64,000 nucleotides of DNA from Allobosea sp. (GTDB lineage: Bacteria > Pseudomonadota > Alphaproteobacteria > Rhizobiales > Beijerinckiaceae), in assembly GCF_017308015.1 (NCBI RefSeq), contig NZ_JAFKFW010000022.1, forward strand, positions 25,288 through 89,287. Direction: 5' to 3'. Both the position numbers and the translations under genes were made by a program. The notes beneath the pieces are model-generated. The model was not told where the DNA came from and searched no databases. It saw only the letters and a list, made by a program, of their open reading frames with translations. Below, one piece after another: positions 34,043-43,558 of the stretch. Each line of letters opens with the position of its first letter. Position 1 is the first letter of the stretch.

Positions 34043-34798
34043 ATGCGCAGCGAAAGCGAGGCCTACCAAACAGTACCGCGTGCCGTTGCCGTGATGCCGA
34101 AGAGCTATCCGGCTGGCGCAAGCACCGGCTGGCACAGCCATCCGCGCGCGCAACTTCTCTATGCTACTGCCGGCGTGACGCTGGTGCGTGCCGAGGATGG
34201 TACCTGGGTACTGCCGGCCAGGCACGCGCTCTGGATTCCGCCGCGTCTTTCTCACGAGGTCAGGATGCATGGCGCGGTCTCGATGTGCTCGGCCTATATC
34301 GCCCCTGAGGCGGTGGACGTCCTGCCGACGAGATGCCGCGTGCTGGAGGTTTCGCCCCTGTTGGCTTCGGCGCTGGAGGCGCTGGCGGTCGAGCCGCTGC
34401 TTTATGACGAGGCCCGGCGCGGCGGGCATCTCGCCGCGCTGATCCTCGACGAGATCGCGCGTGCGCCTGAAACCGCGCTGACCTTGCCCTTGCCGCGGGA
34501 TGAGCGTCTCCGGCGCATCTGCGAGTCCTTGCTGAAGGACCCTGGCTCGAGCCTCGATATCGACGGTTGGGCGGAGAGGGCGGGCGCGAGCCGGCGTACC
34601 CTGACGCGCGGCTTCCGGGCGGAAACCGGCCTGAGCTTCGGCGATTGGCGCGCGCGCCTGCGCGTGCTGCGGGCCCTGACGATGGCGAGCGACGGCGCGC
34701 CGCCGCACCAGATCGCATCCGCGGTCGGCTATGCCGACCAGCGGGGCCTCCGGACGGCCGCCAGGCGTGTGCTCGGCCGCACGCGGCTGTCCTTGTAG
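34043..34798 (+). CDS. AraC-family regulator with N-terminal cupin domain
   Basis: 251 residues from the ATG at 34043 (a GTG lies one codon earlier). N-terminal cupin-like sensor with SYPAGASTGWHSHPRAQLLYA and LPARHALWIPPRLSHEV; C-terminal AraC DNA-binding domain whose first helix-turn-helix is IDGWAERAGASRRTLTRGF. The second one, GYADQRGLRTAARRVLG, deviates from the usual form and the tail is a few residues short, but the frame is intact. Probable regulator of the divergent MFS gene. Confidence 0.88.
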   Translation: MRSESEAYQTVPRAVAVMPKSYPAGASTGWHSHPRAQLLYATAGVTLVRAEDGTWVLPARHALWIPPRLSHEVRMHGAVSMCSAYIAPEAVDVLPTRCRVLEVSPLLASALEALAVEPLLYDEARRGGHLAALILDEIARAPETALTLPLPRDERLRRICESLLKDPGSSLDIDGWAERAGASRRTLTRGFRAETGLSFGDWRARLRVLRALTMASDGAPPHQIASAVGYADQRGLRTAARRVLGRTRLSL

Positions 34799-34969
34799 GA
34801 ACGCGTCAGCGCGAGCGCAGCATCGCGTCGAGCCGAAGAAAGGCCCGGCCGGACATCGTCATGGCCGTCCGCGCCGGATCGGCGTTTCCATCCGAAATCG
34901 GGCCGCTCGTGAACGGCCATGTGGCGGCCGGCTCGAAAGTCCGCCTGGCTCAAGCGGCCGTCCCAGAGA

Positions 34970-35950
34970 TCACGCCGCCTTTGCCAGGAAATCCTCGGCA
35001 TAGTGGCAGGCGACCTTCCGGCCGTCGATCTCGCGCTTCTCCGGGCGCTCGGCCCGGCACCGATCGGTGACATGCGGGCAGCGGGTCGAGAATACGCAGC
35101 CCTGAGGCGGGTTGAGCGGGGAGGGCAGTTCGCCGCGCAGGATGATGCGCTCGCGCTTGCCGGCATCGACGCGCGGCGTCGAGGCGAGCAGCGCCTGCGT
35201 ATAGGGATGCAGTGGCCGCGCGTAGATGCGCTCCTTCGGGCCATGCTCGATCGCATTGCCGAGATACATCACCATCACGTCATGGGCGATGTGACGGACG
35301 ACGCTGAGATCATGCGAGATGAAGAGATAGGCGAGCTTGAGCTCGTCCTGCAGGTCGGCGAGCAGGTTCAGCACCTGCGCCTGGATCGAGATGTCGAGCG
35401 CCGAGACTGGCTCGTCCGCGACCACGACCTTGGGGGAGAGGATCAGCGCGCGGGCGATCGCGATGCGCTGGCGCTGGCCGCCTGAGAACATGTGCGGATA
35501 GCGGGCATAGTGCTCGGGGCGCAGGCCGACCTTGGCCATCATCGCGCGCGCCTTTTCGGTGCGCTCGGCCGGGGAGAGGTCGGTGTTGATCTTGAGCGGT
35601 TCCTCCAGGATCGTCCCGACCTTCTTGCGCGGATTGAGCGAGCCATAGGGGTTCTGGAACACGAACTGCACCGTCCGGCGCAGGCGTCTGCGCTCGCCGG
35701 CTGGCGGCGAGACGGCATCGACCCCGTCCAGCGTCAGTGCGCCGGAGGTGGGGGCCTCGATCAGCGTCGCCATGCGCGCCAGCGTCGATTTTCCGCAGCC
35801 GGATTCGCCGACGACGGCGAGCGTGCGCCCGGCCTCGACCGCGAAGGAGACCTTGTTCACCGCCTGCAACTGTGCCGGGGCGCGAAAGAGCCCCTGCTTG
35901 ACCGGGTAGATCTGCGTCAGCTCGCGCGCTTCGATCACAGGATTGCTCAT
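34970..35950 (-). CDS. dppF: DppF-type peptide ABC transporter ATPase
   Basis: 326 residues: Walker [14 protein letters not shown]-loop [11 protein letters not shown], signature [15 protein letters not shown], Walker [16 protein letters not shown]-loop FISHDLSVV, and the C-terminal oligopeptide-ABC extension with the cysteine cluster [14 protein letters not shown] typical of DppF/OppF. It overlaps dppD by 4 nt and is the last gene of the dpp operon. It ends 171 bp from the convergent AraC gene; a GGCCG/CGGCC hairpin lies in that gap. Confidence 0.93.
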   Translation of the reverse strand: MSNPVIEARELTQIYPVKQGLFRAPAQLQAVNKVSFAVEAGRTLAVVGESGCGKSTLARMATLIEAPTSGALTLDGVDAVSPPAGERRRLRRTVQFVFQNPYGSLNPRKKVGTILEEPLKINTDLSPAERTEKARAMMAKVGLRPEHYARYPHMFSGGQRQRIAIARALILSPKVVVADEPVSALDISIQAQVLNLLADLQDELKLAYLFISHDLSVVRHIAHDVMVMYLGNAIEHGPKERIYARPLHPYTQALLASTPRVDAGKRERIILRGELPSPLNPPQGCVFSTRCPHVTDRCRAERPEKREIDGRKVACHYAEDFLAKAA

Positions 35951-36969
35951 CGCACGGCCTCCTTCGCCTGGCTGGCTTCGTCGCGGGCGCGGGCGGCGTC
36001 GCGCTGGGGATCGCCGAGCGGGTAATGGCAGCGCACGCGCCCGTCGGCCCAGTTCCGCAGCTCCGGCTGGATATTGCGCGAATGCTCGGTTGCATAGGCG
36101 CAGCGCGGGCTGAACAGGCAGCCCTTCGGCCGGTCGTTCAGGCCGGGCACCATGCCGGGAATGGTCGCGAGGCGGGTCGCATGCTCGCTGCGCTCCGGCA
36201 GGGCCGCGAGCAGGGCTGCGGAATAGGGATGCTGCGGGTTGGAGAACAGGGCATCGACCTTGCGCTCCTCCATGATCTGCCCGGCATACATCACCATGAT
36301 GCGCTGCGCCGTCTCGGCGACGACGCCCATGTTGTGGGTGATGAGAACGAGCGCCATGTTGCGTTCGCGCTGCAGCGACATCAGCAGATCGAGGATCTGC
36401 GCCTGGATGGTGACGTCGAGCGCGGTCGTCGGCTCGTCGGCGATCAGCAGTCGTGGATTGCAGGCGATCGCCATCGCGATCATCACGCGCTGGTTCATGC
36501 CGCCGGACATCTGGTGCGGGAATGCCTTGAGACGGCTTTCAGGCGCGGGAATGCCGACCTGCTCCAGCAGTTCGATCGAGCGGCGCTTCGCCGCCTTGCC
36601 GTCCATGCGCTCGTGCTTCCTGAGCGTTTCGGCGAGCTGGAAGCCGATCGTGAAGCACGGGTTCAGGCTGGTGCTCGGCTCCTGGAAGATCATCGCCACG
36701 TCCTTGCCGGTGAGCTGGCGGCGCTCGCGGGCGGACATGGTCAGGAGATCGCGGCCGTCGAAGCGCAGCTTGTCGGCGCGGACGCGGCCGGGATAGCCGA
36801 CGAGGCCCATCAGCGCGAGCATGGTCACGCTCTTGCCGGAGCCGGATTCGCCGACCACGCCGAGCACTTCGCCCTCGTCGAGGGTGAGGTCGATGCGGTC
36901 GACGGCGCGCAGCGTTCCCTGGGAGGTCGGGAATTCGACGCTGAGATTTTCGATTTCGAGAAGGGGCAT
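35947..36969 (-). CDS. dppD: DppD-type peptide ABC transporter ATPase
   Basis: 340 residues: Walker [14 protein letters not shown]-loop [11 protein letters not shown], signature [15 protein letters not shown], Walker [16 protein letters not shown]-loop ITHNMGVV, and the C-terminal cluster [10 protein letters not shown]. Pairs with DppF to drive the DppBC channel. It starts 4 nt after dppC. The ABC-ATPase relic at 21396-21480 resembles this family but is too short to tell whether it came from this gene. Confidence 0.93.
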   Translation of the reverse strand: MPLLEIENLSVEFPTSQGTLRAVDRIDLTLDEGEVLGVVGESGSGKSVTMLALMGLVGYPGRVRADKLRFDGRDLLTMSARERRQLTGKDVAMIFQEPSTSLNPCFTIGFQLAETLRKHERMDGKAAKRRSIELLEQVGIPAPESRLKAFPHQMSGGMNQRVMIAMAIACNPRLLIADEPTTALDVTIQAQILDLLMSLQRERNMALVLITHNMGVVAETAQRIMVMYAGQIMEERKVDALFSNPQHPYSAALLAALPERSEHATRLATIPGMVPGLNDRPKGCLFSPRCAYATEHSRNIQPELRNWADGRVRCHYPLGDPQRDAARARDEASQAKEAVR

Positions 36970-36973
36970 GGGA

Positions 36974-37882
36974 TCAGCGCTTCAGCTTGGGATCGAGCGC
37001 ATCGCGCAGGCCGTCACCAAGAAGGTTGAAGGCGAGCACGGTGATGAGGATGGCGAGGCCCGGGAAGGTGACAACCCACCAGGCGCGCAGCACGAATTCG
37101 CGCGCATCGGCGAGCATCGTGCCCCATTCGGGTGTCGGAGGCTGGGCGCCCAATCCGAGGAAGCCGAGCGCAGCGGCGTCGAGGATCGCGGTGGAGACGC
37201 CGAGCGTCGCCTGCACGATGAGCGGCGCGGCGCAGTTCGGCAGGATCTCGGAGAACATCAGGCGGATCGTCTGCGCGCCCGAGACCTGGGCGGCGACGAC
37301 ATAATCCTTGCTGGACTCGGCGATGACGGCGGCGCGCGTGATGCGCACGTAATGCGGCAGCACGACGATGGCGACGGCGAGCATCGCGTTCATCAGGCCG
37401 GGGCCGAGGATCGCGACGATGACGATCGCGAGCAGCAGGCTCGGCATCGTCATCAGGATGTCCATCAGGCGCATGATCGCGATATCGGCGAGGCCCTTGA
37501 AATAGCCGGCGACCAGTCCGAGCACGATGCCGACGACGATGGCGAGCGCGACGACGGCGATGCCGATCACCAGCGAGAGCCGGGCGCCGAAGAGCAGGCG
37601 CGAGAGGATGTCGCGGCCGATCGCGTCGGTGCCGAGCGGATAGGACAGCGAGCCGCCCTCCTGCCAGAACGGCGGCTTCAGGAAGACCGCGTTATTGGTC
37701 AGATTCGGATCATGCGGCGCGATCCACGGCGCGAACAGCGCGCAGAGCAGCACCAGCACGATGACGGTGAGGCCGGCGACCGCGCCGCGATTGGCGCTGA
37801 AATAGCTCCAGAATTCGCGCAGCGGATGTGGCGGGGTGGCGCTCGGCACGGCGGCCGGAGCTTGCAGGGTTTGGGTGCTCAT
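36974..37882 (-). CDS. dppC: DppC-type peptide ABC transporter permease
   Basis: 302 residues with an N-terminal cytoplasmic segment, six helices and the BPD_transp signature [10 protein letters not shown]-like region [20 protein letters not shown], plus the family block [21 protein letters not shown] in the periplasmic loop. One of two channel subunits of the peptide importer. Its start lies 40 nt after the end of dppB. Confidence 0.92.
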   Translation of the reverse strand: MSTQTLQAPAAVPSATPPHPLREFWSYFSANRGAVAGLTVIVLVLLCALFAPWIAPHDPNLTNNAVFLKPPFWQEGGSLSYPLGTDAIGRDILSRLLFGARLSLVIGIAVVALAIVVGIVLGLVAGYFKGLADIAIMRLMDILMTMPSLLLAIVIVAILGPGLMNAMLAVAIVVLPHYVRITRAAVIAESSKDYVVAAQVSGAQTIRLMFSEILPNCAAPLIVQATLGVSTAILDAAALGFLGLGAQPPTPEWGTMLADAREFVLRAWWVVTFPGLAILITVLAFNLLGDGLRDALDPKLKR

Positions 37883-37922
37883 GATGCGAGGCTCCGATGG
37901 GAGCGAAGGGAGACGTGACGCT

Positions 37923-38933
37923 TCATCGGGCGTGCCTGATGCGCGGGTTGATCAGGCCGTAGAGCAGGTCGACGAAGAGGTTGACGCTCATCACCACGAC
38001 GCCGAGCAGCAGCGTGCCGCCCTGGAGAACGGGATAGTCGCGCCGGCTGATCGCCTCGATCAGCCATTTGCCGACGCCGGGCCAGGAGAAGATCGTCTCG
38101 GTCAGGATCGCGCCGGTGAAGAGCGCCCCGACCTGCAGGCCGATGACGGTGACGATCGGGATCAGCGCATTGCGCAGCGCATGCAGCGCCACCACCCGGA
38201 TCGGCGCCATGCCCTTGGCGCGGGCGGTGCGGATATAATCCTCGCCCAGAACCTCCAGCATCGCCGAACGGGTCATGCGCGCGATGACCGCGAGCGGCAC
38301 CGTGCCGAGCACGATCGCCGGCAGGACGAGATGCGACAGGGCCGACCAGAAGGCGTCGATATCGCCGGCCAGCAGGCTGTCGACGGTGAGGAAGCCGGTG
38401 ACCGGCTCGATGAAGTACTGAACCGCGATCCGGCCCGAGACCGGCGTGATGCCGAGCTGCACCGAGAACAGCAGGATCAGCAGCAGGCCCCACCAGAAAA
38501 TCGGCATCGAATAGCCGGTGAGCGAAATGCCCATCACGCCATGGTCGAAGATCGAGTTTCGTTTCACCGCGGCAATGATGCCGGCTGGAAGTCCGACGAT
38601 CAGCGCGATCAGGATGGCGCAGATCGCGAGCTCGATCGTGGCCGGGAAGAGCTGGCCGAACTCGGTCAGCACATTCTCGCGGGTCACGATCGACTTGCCG
38701 AGATCGCCCTGGACGACGCGCTCGATATATTTGCCGTACTGGACGAGCAGTGGCCGGTCGAGGCCGTACTCGGTCAGGAGCTGGGCGTGGCGGGCGGCGT
38801 CGATGCCGCGTTCGCCGGCCATGGTCTCGATCGGGTCGCCGGGGACGAGGCGGACGAGAAAAAAGGCCAGCAGCGTGATGCCGATGAAGGTCGGGATGAC
38901 CAGGCTCAGGCGGGTGAAGATGAAGCGCAGCAT
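37923..38933 (-). CDS. dppB: DppB-type peptide ABC transporter permease
   Basis: 336 residues, six helices, with N-terminal FIFTRLSLVIPTFIGITLLAF and the conserved RTARAKGM loop that contacts the ATPases (YIRTARAKGMAPIRVV), followed by ETIFSWPGVGKWLIEAI. Channel subunit of the peptide importer. It starts 62 nt after the M55 peptidase gene, in the same operon. Confidence 0.92.
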   Translation of the reverse strand: MLRFIFTRLSLVIPTFIGITLLAFFLVRLVPGDPIETMAGERGIDAARHAQLLTEYGLDRPLLVQYGKYIERVVQGDLGKSIVTRENVLTEFGQLFPATIELAICAILIALIVGLPAGIIAAVKRNSIFDHGVMGISLTGYSMPIFWWGLLLILLFSVQLGITPVSGRIAVQYFIEPVTGFLTVDSLLAGDIDAFWSALSHLVLPAIVLGTVPLAVIARMTRSAMLEVLGEDYIRTARAKGMAPIRVVALHALRNALIPIVTVIGLQVGALFTGAILTETIFSWPGVGKWLIEAISRRDYPVLQGGTLLLGVVVMSVNLFVDLLYGLINPRIRHAR

Positions 38934-38995
38934 GGTTTGCCGATGTTTTTGGCCGGCGCGAGACGGGGCGTCGCACGCCGGCAGATCGTCTGGAT

Positions 38996-39820
38996 TTATT
39001 GCAATGTCGAGCTGTAGCCCAGCGCAAACACCAAAAAGCGCTGAAGATCAAGGATGTCGTCTGCGACATACCGGATCGTGAAGGCATCCACCCGCTCCAC
39101 GAGCTTCAGCATGACGAGATATTCGACCGGCTGGCGGAACAGGAAATTGACCTCGAGCGAGATCGGCCCGGCGATCCGGTAGGGCTTGATGGAGGCTCGC
39201 CGCGCGATGGCGCGCTTCACGCCTTCCGCGATGAGTTCGTAGGAAGCTTCCGGCATCAGCGTGCGCGCGGACTGGCGGCTATGTGCCCATTTTACCGTCA
39301 CGCCTTCGATATCGGGCAGGAACGCCTTGGTCTCGGCGATGGTGGCGTCGTCGCCACTCACGAGCAGCACCGGCACGTCGAAATGCCCGGCAATGGCGGC
39401 GTTGATGCCGGCTTCCGGCACGGCGACGCCGTTGACCCGGACTTCCCGCAGCGAGGCGCCGCGGAAGGTATGGGCCAGCACGCCTTCGGGGTTGGTCGAT
39501 CCGGTGTGGTAGCCGATGAAGAGCGCCCCGTCATAGGCACCGGTCTCGACCCCCTGCATCATCGAGAGCGGTCGCGGATGAGCCCGCACGAGCTGCACAT
39601 CGCGTGGCAGTCGCTCGAGCAGCAGGTTCTGCGCCCGGCCGTGGCTGTCGGCGATGACGACCTCGCTGGCGCCGCTGTCATAGGCGGCACGCGCTGCGGC
39701 GGTGACGCTGTCGGTCATCCAGATTCGGGCGGTCTGGTATTCGAAGCCCTCGACGAGGGTCTGGTCGCGGGTAACGACCCCGGCGATGCCTTCGATATCG
39801 GCGGAAATGTAGATGCGCAT
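38996..39820 (-). CDS. M55 zinc D-aminopeptidase (DppA-type)
   Basis: 274 residues from the ATG at 39820; the upstream frame overlaps the binding-protein gene. Ligands of the B. subtilis DppA dinuclear zinc centre have matching positions: D8 and E10 in ADIEG, H60 in ADSHG, H105 in GYHTG and E136 in VPEAGIN, with H117 in the place of the nucleophile-activating histidine. DppA releases D-alanine from D-Ala-containing peptides. Its place between the binding-protein and permease genes of a Dpp operon suggests the importer brings in D-amino-acid peptides, for example from peptidoglycan. Confidence 0.92.
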   Translation of the reverse strand: MRIYISADIEGIAGVVTRDQTLVEGFEYQTARIWMTDSVTAAARAAYDSGASEVVIADSHGRAQNLLLERLPRDVQLVRAHPRPLSMMQGVETGAYDGALFIGYHTGSTNPEGVLAHTFRGASLREVRVNGVAVPEAGINAAIAGHFDVPVLLVSGDDATIAETKAFLPDIEGVTVKWAHSRQSARTLMPEASYELIAEGVKRAIARRASIKPYRIAGPISLEVNFLFRQPVEYLVMLKLVERVDAFTIRYVADDILDLQRFLVFALGYSSTLQ

Positions 39821-39918
39821 GGCGAGGGGCTCCGGAAAAGCCGCTGCGCGGCCCGCAAGGACGCGCAGAGAATCGGCCGCGGCAGCCCGAGGCCGCCGCG
39901 ACGAGAGCGTGGAAACGA

Positions 39919-41535
39919 TTACTTGGCGACGGAAACGCCGTAGAAGGGCTGCCCGCCGAAAAAGTGGATCTTGTAGTCCTTCACGTCCTTGCGCACCGGC
40001 GTGAAGGCCTGCGCATTGGCGAAGAGCAGGCCCGCCACGTCCTGGTGGAACAGCTCCTGGAAGCGCTTGTAGAGCTTGGCGCGCTCGCCCTGATCGGTGA
40101 TCGTGCTCGCCTTGGCCAGCGCGTCCGATGCTTCCTGGTTGCACCAGCGGGCGCGGTTGGCGCCGGTCTTCACGCCGTCGCATGTCCAGCCCGAGAGCAG
40201 AATCTGGCTCGGGTCGGGATAATCCCAGGTGTAGCCGAACATGCCGACATCATGGTCGCCGGCCCGGCCGCGCTTGAGATACTCGCCCCACTCGAAGGTC
40301 TGGATCGTTGCCTTGACGCCGATCTTGGCCCAGTCGGCCTGGATCAGTTCGGCCGCGCGGCGCCCGTTCGGCATATAGGCGCGCACCACCGGAATGGCCC
40401 AGAGCGTCGTTTCGAAGCCGTCGGCGAGGCCGGCCTCCTTCAGCAGGGCCTTGGCCTTTTCGGGATCGTAGGGGCGCGGCTTCAGGTCGGCGTCATGCGA
40501 CCAGAGCGAGGGCGGCACCGCCGCGGCGGCGATCTTGCCGGTGCCCTGGTAGACCGCGTCGATGATCGCCGGGATGTTGGTCGCGTAGGCCAGGGCTTCG
40601 CGGACCCGCTTGTCGCCGAAGGGCTTCTTCTGCTGGTTGAAGGCGAGGAAGCTCTGGTCGGCGATGCTGCCTTGCAGCAGGTTGATCGTCGGTTCGGTCT
40701 TCATGGCCGGCAGGTCGCCGGGATTGGGGTAGCGCGCGATCTGGCATTCGCCCGAGCGCACCTTGGCGAAACGAACGGAGGCGTCCGGCGTGATCACGAA
40801 GATCAGGTCGTTCACCAGCGCCATGCGGTCGCGATTGCCGACGGCCTTTGTCCAGTGGTCCTGCACCGCCTTGAAGCGGATCACGGCATCCTTCTGGTAG
40901 GAGAGGAGCGAGAACGGGCCGGTGCCGATCGGCGCGAAATCGAGCTGCTCGGGCGTGCCGGCCTTCAGCATCGCGGCGCCATATTCGGCCGAGAGAATCG
41001 ACATCGGCTCGACCGAGAGTGCCGAGAGCAGCGGCGCGTTCGGCTTGGTCAGGGTCAGCTTGACCGTGAAGTCGTCGACCTTTTCGAGCGCCTTGAGGCT
41101 CGGCTTCACGATCTCGGCGAAGAACTGGTAGTTGCCGCTGCCGATCTTGTTGAAGGGATGGCCGGGGTCGAGCATGCGCTGGAACGAGAAGATCACGTCG
41201 TCCGCGTTGAAGTCCCGCGTCGGCGTGAAGGTCTTGCTGGCGTGCCATTTCACGCCCTTGCGCAGCTTGAAGGTGTAGGTCAGCGCATCGTCGGAGATGG
41301 TCCAGGACTCGGCGAGGCTCGGGATGATCTGCGAGCCGCCGCGTTCCGTCGCGGTCAGCCGCTCATAGATCTGTGCGGCGACGTCATAGGCGGTGTTCTG
41401 GCTGCTGAACTGGGGATTCAGGAAATCGGGGCTGGCCTCGGAGCAGACGACGAGCGCCTGGGCGCCGGCGACGGCGGGCAGCAACAGGGCGCTGAGCCCC
41501 AGCGTCACGGCAAGGGAGCGGGCACGAACGGACAT
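39919..41535 (-). CDS. Peptide ABC transporter substrate-binding protein (second copy)
   Basis: 538 residues; signal peptide MSVRARSLAVTLGLSALLLPAVAGAQA. Family 5 extracellular binding protein beginning VVCSEASPDFLNPQF, with LTYTFKLRKGVKW and the lobe-hinge blocks GTGPFSLLSYQKD and YDPEKAKALLKEAG. It is a paralogue of the next upstream protein and is encoded in the same direction, 150 bp behind it. Two binding proteins serving one DppBCDF channel would widen the substrate range. GC-rich hairpins, including GCCGC/GCGGC at 39840-39852, lie between it and the M55 gene. Confidence 0.9.
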   Translation of the reverse strand: MSVRARSLAVTLGLSALLLPAVAGAQALVVCSEASPDFLNPQFSSQNTAYDVAAQIYERLTATERGGSQIIPSLAESWTISDDALTYTFKLRKGVKWHASKTFTPTRDFNADDVIFSFQRMLDPGHPFNKIGSGNYQFFAEIVKPSLKALEKVDDFTVKLTLTKPNAPLLSALSVEPMSILSAEYGAAMLKAGTPEQLDFAPIGTGPFSLLSYQKDAVIRFKAVQDHWTKAVGNRDRMALVNDLIFVITPDASVRFAKVRSGECQIARYPNPGDLPAMKTEPTINLLQGSIADQSFLAFNQQKKPFGDKRVREALAYATNIPAIIDAVYQGTGKIAAAAVPPSLWSHDADLKPRPYDPEKAKALLKEAGLADGFETTLWAIPVVRAYMPNGRRAAELIQADWAKIGVKATIQTFEWGEYLKRGRAGDHDVGMFGYTWDYPDPSQILLSGWTCDGVKTGANRARWCNQEASDALAKASTITDQGERAKLYKRFQELFHQDVAGLLFANAQAFTPVRKDVKDYKIHFFGGQPFYGVSVAK

Positions 41536-41613
41536 GGGCGGTTCTCTCGGAAAAGGCAGGGAAGGCGGATCGGGCGCGGGGCGTCATGCCTCATCGTCTT
41601 CGCTTCCCGGAGC

Positions 41614-41675
41614 GCGGCCCCGTCGGGGCCGCGTCGTCTGGCAAGGATCGGCCGCGCCAGCTCGTGGCGCGGCCG
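41614..41675 (-). other. Twin perfect hairpins between the two binding-protein genes
   Basis: Two strong stem-loops in the 150-bp gap: an 8-bp stem GCGGCCCC/GGGGCCGC (41614-41632, 3-nt loop) and an 11-bp stem with core GGCCGCGCCA/TGGCGCGGCC (41649-41675, 5-nt loop). No T-tract follows, so they look less like terminators than like structures that slow 3' decay and keep the upstream binding-protein mRNA abundant relative to the rest of the operon. Confidence 0.65.
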
Positions 41676-41685
41676 GTATTGTGGC

Positions 41686-43278
41686 TCACTTGCCGATATC
41701 GACGCCGTAGAAGGTGTGGCGGCCGAACGGCGAGAGCTTGAAGTCCTTCACTTCCTTGCGGACCGGCTTGAGCTGCACCGCATGCGCAATGGTGAACCAG
41801 GGCGACTGCTCCTTGAAGATCACCTGCGCCTGCCGGTAGAGTTTTTCGCGCTCGGCCTGGTCGGTGACGCGCTTCGCCTTCAGCACCAGTTCCTCGAAGG
41901 GCTGGTAGCAGAACTTGGCGACGTTCGAGCCGTTGGTCTTGGCCGATTCGCAGCCCAGCAGCGTGTGCAGGAAGTTGTCCGGGTCGCCGTTGTCGCCGGT
42001 CCAGCCGAGCATGCCCGTCTGGTGCTCGCCCGCCTGCATGCGCTTGCGGTACTCGCCCCATTCGAAGCTCTTGATCTCGGCCTTGACGCCAACCTTGGCG
42101 AGGTCGGCCTGCATCAGCTCGGCGATGCGCTTGGCATTCGGGTTGTAGGGGCGCTGCACCGGCATGGCCCAGAGGTCGATCTCGAGGCCGTTCGGATAGC
42201 CGGCCTCGGCCAGCTCCTTCTTGGCCGCCTCCGGGTCGAAGGGGTCGTCCTTGATGGTCTCGTTATAGGACCACATGGTCGGCGGGATCGGGTTGATCGC
42301 CGCGACGCCGCTGGAGAGATAGACCGCGTCGATGATCGCCTTCTTGTTGATCGCCTTGTTGACGGCGCGGCGCACCTTGACGTCGTCGAACGGCTTCTTG
42401 GTGGTGTTGTAGGCGAGATAGCCGATGTTCAGGCCCGGCTGTTCCAGGATCTCGACATTGGCGTCCTTCTTCATCGCCTCGAGATCGGCCGGGTTCGGAT
42501 AGGGCATGACATGGCATTCGCCCTTCTGGAGTTTGGCCCAGCGCACCGAGGCATCCGGCGTGATCGCGAAGATCAGGTCGTCGATCTTGGCCTTGCCGGC
42601 CCAGTAGTCCGGGTTGGCCTTGTAGCGGATGATCGCGTCCTTCTGGTACTGCACCAGATAGAACGGGCCGGTGCCGACCGGGTCCTGATCGAGCTTCTCG
42701 GGCGTGCCCGCCTTCAGCATGGCGTCGGCATATTCCTTCGACTGCACGCTGGCATATTGCATCGCGAGGTCGGCGAGGAACGGCGCTTCCGGCTGGTTCA
42801 GCGTGAACTTGACGGTGTAGTCATCGACCTTCTCGACCGACTTCAAGAGCTTGGGCATGCCCATGTCGTTGAAATAGGAGTGGTTCGAGCTGGTCACCTT
42901 GAAGAACGGGTGGTCTTCCTTCCACTGCCGCTCGATCATGAACATGATGTCGTCGGCATTGAAGTTGCGCGTCGGCTTGAAGTTCTTGTTGGACTGCCAC
43001 TTGACGTTCTTGCGCAGGTGGAAGGTGTAGGTCAGGCCATCCGGCGAGATGTCCCATTTCTCGGCGAGCGCCGGCTGGACCTTGGTGCCGCCGCGCTCGA
43101 ACTGCACGATCGTGTCGTAGATTTGCGTGTTTGCGTCGAAGGACGTGCCGGTGGTGTTGACGCTCGGCGCGAAGTTCTCGGGGCTGCCCTCCGAGCAATA
43201 CACCAGGGTCTTGGCCATCAGCGGCTGCGCCGCCATCAGCGCGGAGGCCGACAGCGTCGCCAACAGAATTTTCTTCAT
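41686..43278 (-). CDS. Peptide ABC transporter substrate-binding protein (first copy)
   Basis: 530 residues; signal peptide MKKILLATLSASALMAAQPLMA, then a DppA/OppA-type family 5 binding protein with LVYCSEGSPENFAP, GLTYTFHLRKNVKW, PVGTGPFYLVQYQKDA and the C-terminal HTFYGVDIGK. It is the first gene of the dpp operon; the 280 bp upstream (43279-43558) hold no gene and must carry the operon promoter, but no clear motif stands out. It is similar end to end to the following binding protein. Confidence 0.92.
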   Translation of the reverse strand: MKKILLATLSASALMAAQPLMAKTLVYCSEGSPENFAPSVNTTGTSFDANTQIYDTIVQFERGGTKVQPALAEKWDISPDGLTYTFHLRKNVKWQSNKNFKPTRNFNADDIMFMIERQWKEDHPFFKVTSSNHSYFNDMGMPKLLKSVEKVDDYTVKFTLNQPEAPFLADLAMQYASVQSKEYADAMLKAGTPEKLDQDPVGTGPFYLVQYQKDAIIRYKANPDYWAGKAKIDDLIFAITPDASVRWAKLQKGECHVMPYPNPADLEAMKKDANVEILEQPGLNIGYLAYNTTKKPFDDVKVRRAVNKAINKKAIIDAVYLSSGVAAINPIPPTMWSYNETIKDDPFDPEAAKKELAEAGYPNGLEIDLWAMPVQRPYNPNAKRIAELMQADLAKVGVKAEIKSFEWGEYRKRMQAGEHQTGMLGWTGDNGDPDNFLHTLLGCESAKTNGSNVAKFCYQPFEELVLKAKRVTDQAEREKLYRQAQVIFKEQSPWFTIAHAVQLKPVRKEVKDFKLSPFGRHTFYGVDIGK

Positions 43279-43558
43279 GGATGTCTCCTTGAACGCCTCT
43301 CCGCCCTGTGAGGGAGGTGAACGGCCCCGTTGTATCGGAAGCTTCGTGGGCGGAAGTCCCCGAGCTGCCTTGTCTACAGCTTATTGAAAGAAAAGGAGCG
43401 CGGATAGCCGTTTCGGCGGGCGCCAAGGCCGGTGCCGGGGGCAGCGTAAACGATTGTGCAGGAATGGATTCGGCTGGAGCGGGAGGGTTGTGTGGTCGCC
43501 GCGGGCTTATTCGAAAGTCTTAAGGCCTCCAGGCGATCCCGATGGTCCCTGCCGGCCC

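Noticed and set aside
33950-34708. N-terminal extension of the MFS gene (open frame to 34708)
   Set aside because: It runs through the AraC-family gene on the other strand and precedes a proper MFS start at 33949.
39964-43311. 1115-codon open frame on the plus strand
   Set aside because: It is antisense to two well-supported binding-protein genes and is open only because of high GC and codon bias; its composition is low-complexity His/Gly/Arg-rich with no domain.
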